From the NCBI GenBank assembly GCA_002425405.1, contig DIME01000069.1, forward strand, positions 1 to 32,047: 32,047 nucleotides of DNA. Direction: 5' to 3'. The translations under genes and the position numbers were made by a program. Below the pieces are notes generated by a model. The model was given only the letters and a program-made list of their open reading frames with translations, was not told the origin of the DNA and searched no databases. Numbering within the stretch: position 1 is the first letter of the stretch; every line of letters begins with the position of its first letter. Below are positions 1 through 8,800 of this stretch, piece by piece. This stretch comes from Candidatus Accumulibacter vicinus. GTDB lineage: Bacteria; Pseudomonadota; Gammaproteobacteria; Burkholderiales; Rhodocyclaceae.

Positions 1-102
1 GTCGTCGTCGTCGGGCGACTGCTCGAGTTGGAGCAGGCCGTCTTCCATGGCGAGCAACTGGTCGCGGCTCTCGTTGACGAAGGTGCTGGTCAGTTCGTCC
101 AT
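1..102 (-). CDS. cheA: Chemotaxis histidine kinase CheA, N-terminal start only (partial)
   Basis: Only the first 34 codons lie in the window; the gene continues leftward past base 1. The residues begin MDELTSTFVNESRDQLLAME, which looks like helix A of an HPt (histidine phosphotransfer) domain as found at the start of CheA. CheA autophosphorylates and passes phosphate to CheY and CheB in receptor arrays at the cell pole. The phosphorylated histidine lies further in and is not visible. The start is an ATG with AAGGA five bases upstream. It follows the STAS gene by ten bases, so the two are probably cotranscribed. Another HPt-bearing hybrid kinase cannot be excluded from so little sequence. Confidence 0.65.
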   Translation of the reverse strand, partial: MDELTSTFVNESRDQLLAMEDGLLQLEQSPDDDD

Positions 103-112
103 CGGGTTTCCT

Positions 113-418
113 TCAGGCGTCGGCAGGAATGATCATCGGGTCGCCGAAGACGCCGACCAGGCGGCAGAATTCGAGCGTCTGGCGGACCGCCGGGCTGTGG
201 CCGCTGATCGTCAGTTGCTTGCCCTGCTGCAGGACTTCGCGTTTGAGCAGGATCAGCAATTGCAGACCGGCGGTGTCGATCTCCGGGACGGCGGCGAGGT
301 CGAGGTCGAGCGCTTCGGCCGCCGCCAGCGCCGCGAGCAACTGCGCTTTCTGCGCCTGCGCCTGGTAGATCGTCATGGCTTCGTCGATGACGAAGCGGTT
401 GGCCTGGGAAACCTTCAT
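113..418 (-). CDS. STAS-domain protein (anti-sigma-factor-antagonist-like)
   Basis: This 101-residue protein is a single STAS domain. Its centre reads LAAVPEIDTAGLQLLILLKR, matching the beta strand, loop and helix around the phosphorylation site of SpoIIAA-like proteins. The usual D-S-x-G motif is D-T-A-G here, so a threonine would be the phospho-acceptor if there is one. STAS domains bind partner kinases or transporters; next to cheA it may be a signalling adaptor, which is inference. Two ATGs lie six bases apart. AGGAGG is eight bases before the second ATG (418) but only two before the first (424), so I chose 418. The cheA start follows ten bases after the stop. Confidence 0.8.
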   Translation of the reverse strand: MKVSQANRFVIDEAMTIYQAQAQKAQLLAALAAAEALDLDLAAVPEIDTAGLQLLILLKREVLQQGKQLTISGHSPAVRQTLEFCRLVGVFGDPMIIPADA

Positions 419-623
419 GGTCATTTCCTCCTGGGGGCGCTTGCGGCGCGGTTCAGAAAACAGTTCGATGTTGCCCGACGAAACGGTGGGCAATGTCTCA
501 TGGGGGGTGCGGCGTCCTCGGGGCCGCTGTCGCGACGGCCATTCCGGCGCGCCCGGCTGTCGGGTACCGGGGGCAGCAATCGCAAGTCGGAGCGCGCATT
601 GAAATGGAAGGGTCGCTAAAAAT

Positions 624-659
624 TGATAAGTAGATTATCATTTTTTGACAATACGTCAA
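624..659 (-). promoter_or_regulatory. AT-rich palindromic region upstream of STAS-cheA
   Basis: Bases 419-791 hold no gene that I can see. About 610-780 is strikingly AT-rich against GC-rich surroundings. It carries two perfect inverted repeats back to back: TGATAA-5-TTATCA (624-640) and TTGAC-5-GTCAA (645-659). On the minus strand, TTGACG (659-654) sits 16 bases before TAATCT (637-632), a weak sigma-70-like pair pointing toward the STAS gene. The palindromes could be operators for a dimeric regulator. The first one, followed by TTTTTT on the plus strand, could instead be a weak terminator. Confidence 0.35.
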
Positions 660-791
660 CTTCATCTTGCCATTTTAGGGCCTTATCTTGTGACTTTATT
701 GGCAAATTCGATAAAGTGAGGGCGTCGAAGACCTGATCACGGTTTACAACGGCACTTCCCTGATTTTCTGTAGGGGTTTCATGGTAAACAA

Positions 792-2564
792 TCACCCCTT
801 AGGCTGCTTGGTTTCAGAAGGTCGCGCAGCCGAGATCCGGCGCGTCTCGTTCCCGCGGCTCTCCCCTGTCCGGCCGGCGCGGCTCAGCCAGCGCCACAGC
901 CAGCCGGGCGTGTCGCGACCGGTGAGGACGTAGTCGAGCACGGTGCGATGGTCGAGCGTCAGGTTCTGCGCCGTCTTGGCGGCGCGCGTGCCGGCGAACA
1001 GGATCTCGTCGCCGGCGGCGAGAATCGTTTCGTCGTCGGGCAGTGGGTGGTCGCACCCGTCGCGCTGCAGCAACAGCGGCAACAGCGGCAACGCTTCGTC
1101 GCGCGCCGCCGGGTCGGCCCGCAGGCTGGCGAGCCGCATGCTGGCCTGCTCAAAGATCAGCAGCCGGTGCACGGCCGGCGCGTCGGCGGCGTTCAGGCGG
1201 ACGCCCCAGACGAGCGGCACGCGCCGGCCGAACAGCGCTTCGAGGCGGCTGGCGAGGTCGGCGGCGCGCGACTCCGGCCAGGCGCGAGCGAGCTTCAGGA
1301 AGCGCGCGAGCAGCGGCGAGGTGATCAGCGCCAGGCACTCGCGGGCGACGATGCGCGACGGCACCATCGTGAAGTCGGCGTCGTAGGCGTCGAAGAGGAT
1401 CTGGTTGGCGACGCGGTTCTGGCGCAGGACGACGAAGAGATCCGGGTTGACTTCCTTGGCGGTCATGGCGATCGACAGGTTGTTGGTGTCGTTGTCGCTC
1501 GCGGCGACGATTCCCACCGCGGTTTCGACGCCGGCCTGGCGCAACGGCGCTGCTTCGGTGCCCTGGCCGACGACGTGGCGGACGCCGGCCGGCAGCGTCG
1601 GATTGGGGTCGATGACCGCCAGCTCGACTCCCTGGCGTCCGAGATTGCGCACCACGGCCTGCCCGAATCGGCCGTAGCCGCAGACCACCCAGTCGCCGGC
1701 CGGCGGGTCGTGGCGCTCGGGAACCTGCTGACCCGGCAGGCCGGTCAGCAGGTCGACCAGGCGAAACCAGTTCGGCGAGTGGATCGCTTGCGCCAGGTAG
1801 TCGGCGAACTTTTCAAAGTGGTTGACGACGTAGTGCGTGCCAAAGGACATCATGTTGGCCTCGATCGCCGGACTGGCGACGCGGGCGACGATGCGCAGCC
1901 GCGGATTGATCAGGCGGCTGGCGATGGCGATGGCCAGATTGGCCGCGTCGTCGTCGGTCATCGCCAGCACGCCGCGGCAGCTCCGATGCTGCAGTCCGGC
2001 CATCAGGAGGTGCTGCGGCTGCGCCGCGTCGGCGCACAGGACGAGGATGTCGGCCGAGAAGTCCTCCAGTTCGAGTTCCTGGACGCGCGCCTCGGAGCGC
2101 TCGACGGCGACGACGCGAATTCCGTCGTGGTCCAGCGCCCTGGCGATCAGCAGGCCGGTCTCGCCACAGCCGCAGACGATGTAGAAGGCTTCGCCGAGCT
2201 GGCTGACGCGGCGCGCGAAGCGGCTGGTCAGCAGCACCTGCTGGAAGCCCTTGTCCTGCACCAGCGCCAGCAGGCTGACGATCGAGTACGACCAGCCGAT
2301 GACCGAGAGGTAGATCGACGCCGTCACCCACATCCGCTGGGCATCGGAAAAGGCGTTCGGCAACTCGCCGAAACCGATCGTCGTCGCCGTGTAGCTGACG
2401 AAGTAGAAGGCGTGGAAGAAGCTCATCGGCGGCGCCGGCCGGCCTTCGGCGTCGACCCCGGGCACCAGCGTCAGGCCGAGCGTCGACACCGCGTAGATGA
2501 CGATCAGGACGATCAGCGGCGCGCGCATGCGCCGCAAGGCGAGAAACAGGACGCCGGTGTTCAT
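792..2564 (-). CDS. Potassium-channel-like protein with two RCK/TrkA-N domains
   Basis: This 590-residue inner-membrane protein starts with a hydrophobic helix (residues 15-36), a pore loop and a second helix (about 78-102), the two-helix plan of K+ channels. The selectivity filter reads TTIGFGE (61-67) in place of the usual T-V-G-Y-G-D. Two cytoplasmic regulatory domains follow, each opening with a nucleotide-binding glycine motif: CGCGETG (131-137) and CGYGRFG (295-301). The C-terminal half probably carries TrkA-C-like regulatory modules. Such proteins gate K+ flow in response to nucleotides or ions. The ATG start lies 13 bases after the stop of the DUF6394 gene, so they form an operon. The filter change means ion selectivity cannot be assumed. 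Confidence 0.85.
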   Translation of the reverse strand: MNTGVLFLALRRMRAPLIVLIVIYAVSTLGLTLVPGVDAEGRPAPPMSFFHAFYFVSYTATTIGFGELPNAFSDAQRMWVTASIYLSVIGWSYSIVSLLALVQDKGFQQVLLTSRFARRVSQLGEAFYIVCGCGETGLLIARALDHDGIRVVAVERSEARVQELELEDFSADILVLCADAAQPQHLLMAGLQHRSCRGVLAMTDDDAANLAIAIASRLINPRLRIVARVASPAIEANMMSFGTHYVVNHFEKFADYLAQAIHSPNWFRLVDLLTGLPGQQVPERHDPPAGDWVVCGYGRFGQAVVRNLGRQGVELAVIDPNPTLPAGVRHVVGQGTEAAPLRQAGVETAVGIVAASDNDTNNLSIAMTAKEVNPDLFVVLRQNRVANQILFDAYDADFTMVPSRIVARECLALITSPLLARFLKLARAWPESRAADLASRLEALFGRRVPLVWGVRLNAADAPAVHRLLIFEQASMRLASLRADPAARDEALPLLPLLLQRDGCDHPLPDDETILAAGDEILFAGTRAAKTAQNLTLDHRTVLDYVLTGRDTPGWLWRWLSRAGRTGESRGNETRRISAARPSETKQPKG

Positions 2565-2577
2565 CGCGGCGCCGCCG

Positions 2578-2961
2578 TTAGCGCCGCAGCATCACGGTTT
2601 CGGCAATCAGCAGGACGACCGAGACGACGTTGGCGAACAGCGCGCCACCGCTCAGCGAGACGACGCTGGTGGTAACTTCGGGCGACATTCCCTCGCCGCC
2701 GACGTGCACCGCGTAGGCCCAGACGCAGGCGGCGGCAACGAGCTGGAGGTCGGCGACCAGGCTGGTCGACAGGTGCACGGCGCCGATCTGCGTGCGGTCG
2801 CCGAACTTGAGCACGGTGGCGATCAGGTTGACGACGATGGCGGCAAACAGCTCGTAGATGTGGTGATGCATCGGCTGATCGATGTCGCCGATGAAGAAGC
2901 CGAAGTTGAGTGTCGCGGCAAGGACGATGAAGAAACCGAAAACCACTTTTTCCAGGTTCAT
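2578..2961 (-). CDS. DUF6394-type small membrane protein, partner of the K+ channel gene
   Basis: This 127-residue protein has three to four predicted membrane helices: FGFFIVLAATLNFGFFIGDI near the N-terminus, then two central helices and a C-terminal one. The stretch IATVLKFGDRTQIGAVHLST is typical of the family that I recall as DUF6394, whose members lie next to two-domain potassium channels in betaproteobacteria. No biochemical role is known to me; a channel accessory subunit is an inference from context. I chose the ATG at 2961 rather than 3024 because GGAGAG lies about seven bases upstream of it and the family begins MNLEK. Confidence 0.75.
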   Translation of the reverse strand: MNLEKVVFGFFIVLAATLNFGFFIGDIDQPMHHHIYELFAAIVVNLIATVLKFGDRTQIGAVHLSTSLVADLQLVAAACVWAYAVHVGGEGMSPEVTTSVVSLSGGALFANVVSVVLLIAETVMLRR

Positions 2962-3090
2962 GGACACTCTCTCCGGGTTGGGGGCAGTCGCCACGCCAAG
3001 CGTGCGGGCATAGGTCGACAGCATACGCCGCGGCGGGCGGAAAGAAAACGGCGGCCGTAGATGTCGTAGGCGTCAGCGCCGTAACGCAAA

Positions 3091-3560
3091 GTGCAGGCCA
3101 AGGTCCGCCGCCGTCTGCTGCGCGCGCTGACCCGGCGCGGTGTGCTCGAACCGGAAGACGCCGAGACGATGGCGAACTGGGATCACGGGGGCGGCTTCTC
3201 GCTCGACGCCAGCGTGCGCGTCGAAGGAGCCGACCGTCCGGGCCTGGAACGGCTGCTGCGCTCGCTCGCCTTTCGCGCTGGAGCACCGCTACGCGCACAG
3301 GTCACCTCGCGCTCGCTGGCGTGCCAGAGAGTCCGACCGCGCCGCTTGCCACAGCGACTGAGACTGAGCCAATCGCGGCGACCGCTGCGCAAATCACGGT
3401 CCCGAGCGCCTCGTCTGGCAGTAAGGAGCAAGGATGGGGCAGAGGAAACCATTCCCCGTCGCGTCGCCCGTTACGCCTGGGCGCTGCTGCTCCGCGGATC
3501 TGGATCTATGAGGTTTTTCCGCTCGTCTGCCCACGCTGCGGCGGTGAGATGCGAATCATC
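3091..3560 (+). pseudogene. IS91-family transposase remnant (several frameshifts)
   Basis: Three plus-strand frames join into the C-terminal half of an IS91-type Y2 transposase. From 3091 the first frame gives VRRRLLRALTRRGVLEPEDA, then HGGGFSLDASVRVEGADRPG and LERLLR. The frame then changes and SPFALEH continues (family: RYCARPPFALERL). Much later one frame gives RYAWALLL (about 3463-3492), and the next gives IYEVFPLVCPRCGGEMRII (3504-3560), the family's zinc-ribbon segment. The catalytic N-terminal part with its tyrosines is missing, and no terminal repeat or oriIS/terIS is visible. It is a dead, internally deleted copy. The family assignment is from memory of conserved motifs. Confidence 0.75.
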
Positions 3561-3842
3561 GTCCGACGGCGGGCGCGCCGACCACCAGCGCCCGCTAGCG
3601 ATGCTCGGCAGCGAAACCCGGGCGCGATTGCCATCGGCAGCTGGTCCGGGCCAGCGCCCCGGCGGACGCGCCTACCTATGGGCCGGCGCCCTGCACCGCC
3701 TGCGGTTTGCTGCTCGCGGCGCCGCGAAGGCATCCTGGAATTGAGCGTCGCCGGCAAGTCGCGGCGCTGCGCCTGGCGCGGTGCCACGGCGTAGCGCCGG
3801 CCCGGCGGCGGCCTCGCTCTGACCGGTGTCTGGCGCTGCGCT
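3561..3842 (+). other. No recognisable gene downstream of the IS91 remnant
   Basis: This 282-base stretch is GC-rich. Its frames are open but low in complexity and rich in Arg, Ala and Pro, and I recognise no protein on either strand. It is probably the decayed end of the transposon or its target. Confidence 0.4.
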
Positions 3843-4445
3843 TCAGAGACGCGCGAGCTGGCTGGCGAAGGTCTTGATGCCGCGCAGCATCATTTCGATC
3901 GACATCGCGACCAGAACGAGGCCCATCAGGCGTTCGAGGGCGACCACGAAGCGATCGCCGACGGCGCGCTGAATCCGCTCGGCGAGCACCAGGACGACGG
4001 CGCTGACCGCCATCGTGATGCCCAGCGCGGCGATCCACTCCAGGCGCCGGTCGGGCGCCTGTGAAACCAGCAGCAGCACGGTGGCCAGCGCCGAAGGGCC
4101 GGCGATCGCCGGAATCGCCAGCGGCACGATCAGTGGTTCGCCGACGCTGTCCGGCGTCTCGCCGCTCGGCGGCGGGAAGATCATGCGCAGCGCGATGAGA
4201 AAGAGGATCACGCCGCCGCCGATCTGCAGCGACAGCTCGCTGAGGTTCATCAGGCGGAGGAATCCCTCGCCGACGAACATGAAGGTGAGCAGCAGGACGA
4301 AGGCGATCAACACTTCGCGCAGGATCACCCAGGCGCGCCGCTCGGGGGGGACGTGGCGCAGCGCGTTGGCGAAGATCGGGATGTTGCCGATCGGGTCAGT
4401 GATCAGCAGCAGCAGGATGGTGGCCGAGGCAAAGGTGTAGTTCAT
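3843..4445 (-). CDS. MarC-family integral membrane protein
   Basis: This 200-residue protein is hydrophobic throughout, with six predicted membrane helices. It opens with LLLLITDPIGNIPIFANAL, the signature first helix of the MarC (UPF0056) family, and has IPAIAGPSALATVLLLVSQ in the middle, where members carry a matching inverted-repeat motif (P-x-x-x-G-P). The length is normal. MarC was once linked to antibiotic resistance, but its transport role is unsettled. The ATG at 4445 has only a weak ribosome-binding site. It stands alone, with 3' decayed DNA on one side and a 226-base gap on the other. Confidence 0.88.
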   Translation of the reverse strand: MNYTFASATILLLLITDPIGNIPIFANALRHVPPERRAWVILREVLIAFVLLLTFMFVGEGFLRLMNLSELSLQIGGGVILFLIALRMIFPPPSGETPDSVGEPLIVPLAIPAIAGPSALATVLLLVSQAPDRRLEWIAALGITMAVSAVVLVLAERIQRAVGDRFVVALERLMGLVLVAMSIEMMLRGIKTFASQLARL

Positions 4446-4671
4446 GGCGAGGGGAACGCGGGCGACCGGGCGATCTTACTGCGAAAGTGGCGTCGGTGGC
4501 CGGCTCTTCAAGTATTAGCCGCCAGGACACAGTCAACCTGTCGAGATTGCGAGATGAACGCGCGCATCGCCGGCGAACAGCCAGCACACGATGACGATCT
4601 CGCCCTGGTCGTGCTTCTCGTCGCCGGTGATGGCGGCTCGCGAAGTTCGAGCGCTGCTCCGGTTTGCCAGG

Positions 4672-5184
4672 TCAGGCGGGTGTTCGGCTGGCCGAGTCGC
4701 GCGAGGCGACCTCGACCGCCGGCGCTCCCGTCATCGCCAGCAGTTCCTGTGGCGACAGCGCGAAAACGGCATGCGGATGGCCGGCGGCCGCCCAGATCCT
4801 GGCGAAACCAAGCAGATCCTCATCGACGAGTACGAGCGTGTCCCTGAGGTGCCCGATCGGGCAGACGCCGCCGATGGCGTAACCGGTGTGTGCGCGGACG
4901 AAGGCAGCGTCGGCCTTGCCGAGCGGCCCGACCAGGGCGGCAACCTTCGCTTCGTCGACCCGGTTCGCGCCGCTGGCGACGACCATCACGGCGGTATCGT
5001 CGGCAAGGCGGCGGAAGATGATCGACTTGGCGATCTCGGCGACGCGGCAACCGAGGCCGGCCGCCGCCTCGGCGGAAGTCCGGCCGCTCGCCGGCAACAG
5101 GACGACCGGCTGGCCGTGGCCGATCGTTCGCAGCAGATCGGCCACGCGCTGGGCGCTTTCGGGGAGTCTGGTCTCTGTTTGCAT
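4672..5184 (-). CDS. YbaK/EbsC-type aminoacyl-tRNA deacylase (prolyl-tRNA editing domain)
   Basis: This 170-residue protein is a single YbaK/ProRS-editing domain. The motif EIAKSIIFR near residues 50-60 holds the family's conserved lysine, and TGYAIGGVCPIGH is the glycine-rich loop that binds the CCA end of mischarged tRNA. Members hydrolyse wrongly charged tRNAs (Cys-tRNAPro, Ala-tRNAPro and similar) in the cytoplasm. I use the ATG at 5184. An in-frame GTG at 5214 would add ten residues, and neither start has a clear Shine-Dalgarno site. Substrate specificity cannot be told from sequence. It is apparently a single-gene unit, with a CoA-transferase remnant upstream in the opposite orientation. 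Confidence 0.88.
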   Translation of the reverse strand: MQTETRLPESAQRVADLLRTIGHGQPVVLLPASGRTSAEAAAGLGCRVAEIAKSIIFRRLADDTAVMVVASGANRVDEAKVAALVGPLGKADAAFVRAHTGYAIGGVCPIGHLRDTLVLVDEDLLGFARIWAAAGHPHAVFALSPQELLAMTGAPAVEVASRDSASRTPA

Positions 5185-5346
5185 GGGCACTGGCAGGTGG
5201 TCTGGCGCCGGCACCCGGCGGCGCAGCGGCGCCGTGTGGCGGCACGGGAAAGGCCGGCATTATGCCACAGCGACGCCGATCGCCGGGACGACGCGCGCAG
5301 GCTCGGTCCGCGAAGGTGCTGTCCGGGAGGCGCCCATCGCAGATCG

Positions 5347-5567
5347 GGAAAAAGCTTCTCGCCCCGCCACTGCGCGCGCGGGCGGTGGGCCGAGGTGGCG
5401 ACGCCGGCCGGCGACATTCCGGCGCTGCCGCCGCCCGGCGCCGTCGAAGCCTTCACGCCGCGCATGGACGCGGTGCCTGCGCGCGGGCAGCACAGCGCGC
5501 GGTCTTCGGCGAACTCGGCTGGGAGGCGGCGGCGATCGGCCGCCTGCGTCAGGCGGGGGCGATCTGA
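5347..5567 (+). pseudogene. C-terminal remnant of a CaiB/BaiF family III CoA-transferase
   Basis: No intact gene fills 5185-5578. On the plus strand one frame reads ARGRWAEVATPAGDIPAL followed by PPPGAVEAFTPRMDAVPARG, then QHS. A frame change follows and AVFGELGWEAAAIGRLRQAG continues to AI and a TGA at 5565. Joined, this is the usual end of a family III CoA-transferase (TPAGPIPAL...GQHSRAVLAELGY...LRAAGAI). One C lost near 5494-5500 would explain the shift. The 300 or more residues of catalytic domain are absent, so it is a dead tail fragment. Recognition is from remembered family sequence. Confidence 0.6.
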
Positions 5568-5578
5568 ACCTTGCCGCT

Positions 5579-5824
5579 TCAGTTGCCGGACCGAGCCTGG
5601 CGGATGGCTTCGACGATTGCGGTCAGGATCTCCCGTAGTTCGTCCGGCAGCGTGGTGGGGATCGCGGGGAGCTGGCCGGCGGCGAGCTGACCAAGCGCGG
5701 CGGCGAAGATCGGGAAGGGCGCCGGGTAGCCGTCGAGGGTGCGCAGGGCTTCTACCGCATCGGGGTCGATCGACTGGCCGCCGAAGGCGGCCTGGGCGCA
5801 AGCCAGGGTGAGGGCTTGCAGGGC
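5579..5824 (-). pseudogene. 81-codon in-frame extension beyond the amber stop of the CHAT-TIR protein
   Basis: Directly after the TAG of the large upstream gene, the same frame stays open for 81 codons to a TGA. It reads ALQALTLACAQAAFGGQSID then DGYPAPFPIFAAALGQLAAG then LPDELREILTAIVEAIRQAR. It has no ATG, GTG or TTG start and no ribosome-binding site. Composition and helical character match the protein before the stop. I recall similar tails (ACAQ..F.G...DGYPAP) on related CHAT/TPR proteins. Restoring CAG for TAG, one C-to-T change on the coding strand, would give a continuous 1492-residue protein. Normal termination followed by chance openness is the alternative. Confidence 0.6.
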
Positions 5825-8800
5825 CTACAGCATCCGGTTCGGTACGCCATCACCGCCACCGGCAAGGCGTTCGATCTCGGCGAGCTTGGCGTCGCGCTTC
5901 TGCGCCCAGCCGGCAGCTGCGGCGGGGTCCTGGCGGGCGGCGGCGATCTCGGAGAGGGTGTTGTAGTCTCTCCAGACGTCGTTCAGGCCGAGCGATTCGT
6001 GGAACTCGCGCGCTGCCTCGGCGTGGCGCTCGGCGGCGGCGAGGTCGCCGAGGCGGAGGTGGATGATGGCGAGCTGGCCCAGGGATCCGGCTTCGTCGGG
6101 TGGGTTGCCGAGCGCTGGGTCGATCCGCAGCGATTCCTCGACGGACGCGAGGGCGGCCTCGAAGCTGCGCCGCGCGGCGGGCTCGTCGCCCTGCGCGCGT
6201 GCGGCTTCGCCTTCGAGCCGGCAGACGATGCCGTGGTTCTGGGCGGCGCGGCCGAGGCTGCGCTGGTCTTGCAAGGCGACGGCGAGTTGCCGGGATTTCT
6301 CGTACCAGGCGCGCGCCTCGGGCAGACGGCCAGCGTCCTGTTCGACGACGCCGAGGAGGTTGTAGGTCCGCATCATCGAACCTTGATTGCCCGCCGCCTG
6401 AAAGCGCTTTAGCGCCTGCTGGTAGAGGGTGACGGCCCGGGGGCACTGGCCGCGATCATCGGCGAGGCTGCCCTGATGCTGGAGAAGCGCTCCCTCCAGT
6501 TCTTGGTCGCCGGCGTCGCGGGAGGCGGCGAGGGCGAGGTCGTAGCGCGCATCGGCGTCGTCGTAACGGCCGGCGGCCGTGAGGACGCTGGCGCATTGGC
6601 CATGACCCGCGGCAAGCTCGCGCTGGTTGCCGAGTACCGCATGGATGCGAAGGCCGGTTTCCGCGACCGCCAGCGCCTCGTCGCGTCGGCCTGTGCCGCT
6701 CAGCGCGTTCGCCAGATCGCCGAGGGTCGCCGCGAGGTTAGCCAGCGTGTTGGCCGCCCTGGCGGCTTCGCCCGTGGTCAGCAGCGCTTGCCACGGCTCG
6801 CCAGCCGCCTTTTCGACCAGCGCTTCCCAGAGCCCGACGGCTTCGCGAAGAATCGGGATCGCCTGGCTCGAAGCGCCCGCAGCGTGGAGCACCCTGCCCA
6901 GGTACGGTACGGCCAGCGCCAACTGAAACGCCGGATCGAATTCCGTCGTCGAGCGGAGCCGCTCGATCAGCGCCTGAAGCTGTTCCACCGCGCCCTGCGG
7001 ATCGCCCTGCTGGAGACGTGTCCAAGCAGCCTGTCTCTCGTAGACCGCCGCATCCTCCGTGAAAGCGCCCTGCCGCGTCGCATCCCGGAGCATCGTCACC
7101 CAGGCGTCGCGCTCGCGCAGCCGGTTGGACCTTTCGAGATAGTGGCGGAACGTCTCCCCGAGGAGGGCGGCCTCGCGGATCCGCCCATCGCCGATCGCCC
7201 AGCGGACCGCGCAGCGGTAGTTGGCCTCCTCGCGCTCGAGAATCGCCAGCGCGGCGCGCGACTGCGAGCCGCGCAGCATCTTGTTCAGCATCTGCATCAC
7301 GGCCCCATAGACGTCGATGAAGCGCCGCCGCGTCTCCGGCTGCTGCGCGAGGCGGTCGTCGGCCGTGGAGGCGGCGAGCGTCGGGTGGAAGCGCAGGAAC
7401 GGGCGGTTCGCGATCTGAATCTCGTCCTCGACGCGAACGAGGGCGATTCCCTGCAACTCGGCGCGGATCGGCTGCCAGTCTTCGGGGCGGAGCTGGCTGA
7501 CGTCGAGCAGGACGGCCTCGAAGACGCCGCCGCGGAACAGGCCGAGCCACGGCAGCGCGGCACGCGCGGCGGCGCTGAGGTGGCGGCGCGAGAATTCGAG
7601 CGAGGCGAGCAGCGACGAGTTGCGGCCCTTGCCGCCGTCGGGAGCGGCCGGGGCTGCCTGCTCGAAGCGGGCGAGGAGGCTGGCGAAGTCGGCGCGGATG
7701 GCCTCGGGGGTGAGCGTCTTCAGGTGCGGGCCGACGAGTTCGATCGACAGCGGGTGATCGGCGAGGTCGTCGAGCAGCGGGTCCAGCCTCTCGCGGCCGA
7801 GGCGGGGATCGCTGAGCTTGAGGTCGTGGCGCTGCAGGATTCCGGCGAGCAGCCACAGGCTGTCGGCGCGGGCGAGACCGTGCAGTTCGTGGCGGCGGGC
7901 GCCGGGCAGGCCGGTCTCGCCGGGACGGCAGGTGACGAGCAGCGCGCCGCGCCCCGGCCCGCGCGTGAGATCGGCGAAGAGCTCGGCGAGGCGGCGGCGT
8001 TCGTCGTCGGTGTAGGGGCTGGCGGCGTCGTTGAACTGCGGCAGCGTGCTCTCGAAGTTGTCCCAGACGAGCAGCACCTGCTGCTGCTGGATGAACTCGA
8101 TCGCGCGCCGCCGCTGCTCGCTGGGCGGGAACTGGTTGAAGTTCTCGCCGGCGAGGTAACAGCCGAAGACCTGCACGACGCGCTCGGCGCTGGTGAATTG
8201 CTCGAAGCTCACGAAGCACGCGCCGTCGCGGAAGAGTCCGCTGCGCGTCCACCACTCGGCCGCCTCGCACGCGAGCGCGGTCTTGCCCATGCCGCCCATA
8301 GCGTGCAGGACGATGCCGCGCTGGCTGTGCGGCTTGCACAGCGCACGTTCGAGCGCCAGCAGCTCGCGCGCGCGGCCGTGGAAGCCGTAGGCCGGCGGCG
8401 CCGGAAACGCTCCGTGTTCATCTCGCTGCCGCGCCGGCGGACGGAAGCCGCGGCGACGGCGCGCGTCGGCGGCGTCGCTGCTGCGGATCAGGCGGGCGAG
8501 GAGGGCCGCATTATCGCCATCGTGCCCGGGGTCGGAGAAATCGACCCAGAGCAGGGCGTCGAGATCGGGCGGCAGTTGCAGCGGCTCGAGCTTGAGCGGC
8601 AGCAGGTGCTCGTCGCCGGAATCGGGATGGATTTCGCGGTGCTTGTCGATCTCCCACCTGACCCATTGCGAGTTCAGCGCCGAGGTCGAGCCGGCGACGA
8701 CGGTGAAGCGGCTGTTGCGGATGCCGGCGGCGCACTGCGGTTCGAGCTTGCCGGGGCCACACTCCCACTTGTCGAGCCAGACGCGCAGGCCGTGTCTTTC

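Noticed and set aside
948..2675. Long plus-strand open frame opposite the channel gene
   Set aside because: It is rich in Arg, Val, Gly, Gln and Asp without domains, and mirrors the minus-strand gene, whose channel and RCK motifs are clear. High GC explains the openness.
4551..4680. Plus-strand frame with HDDDLALVVL, similar to the end of SpoIIE-type phosphatases
   Set aside because: The match covers only about 15 residues and nothing upstream supports a phosphatase domain.
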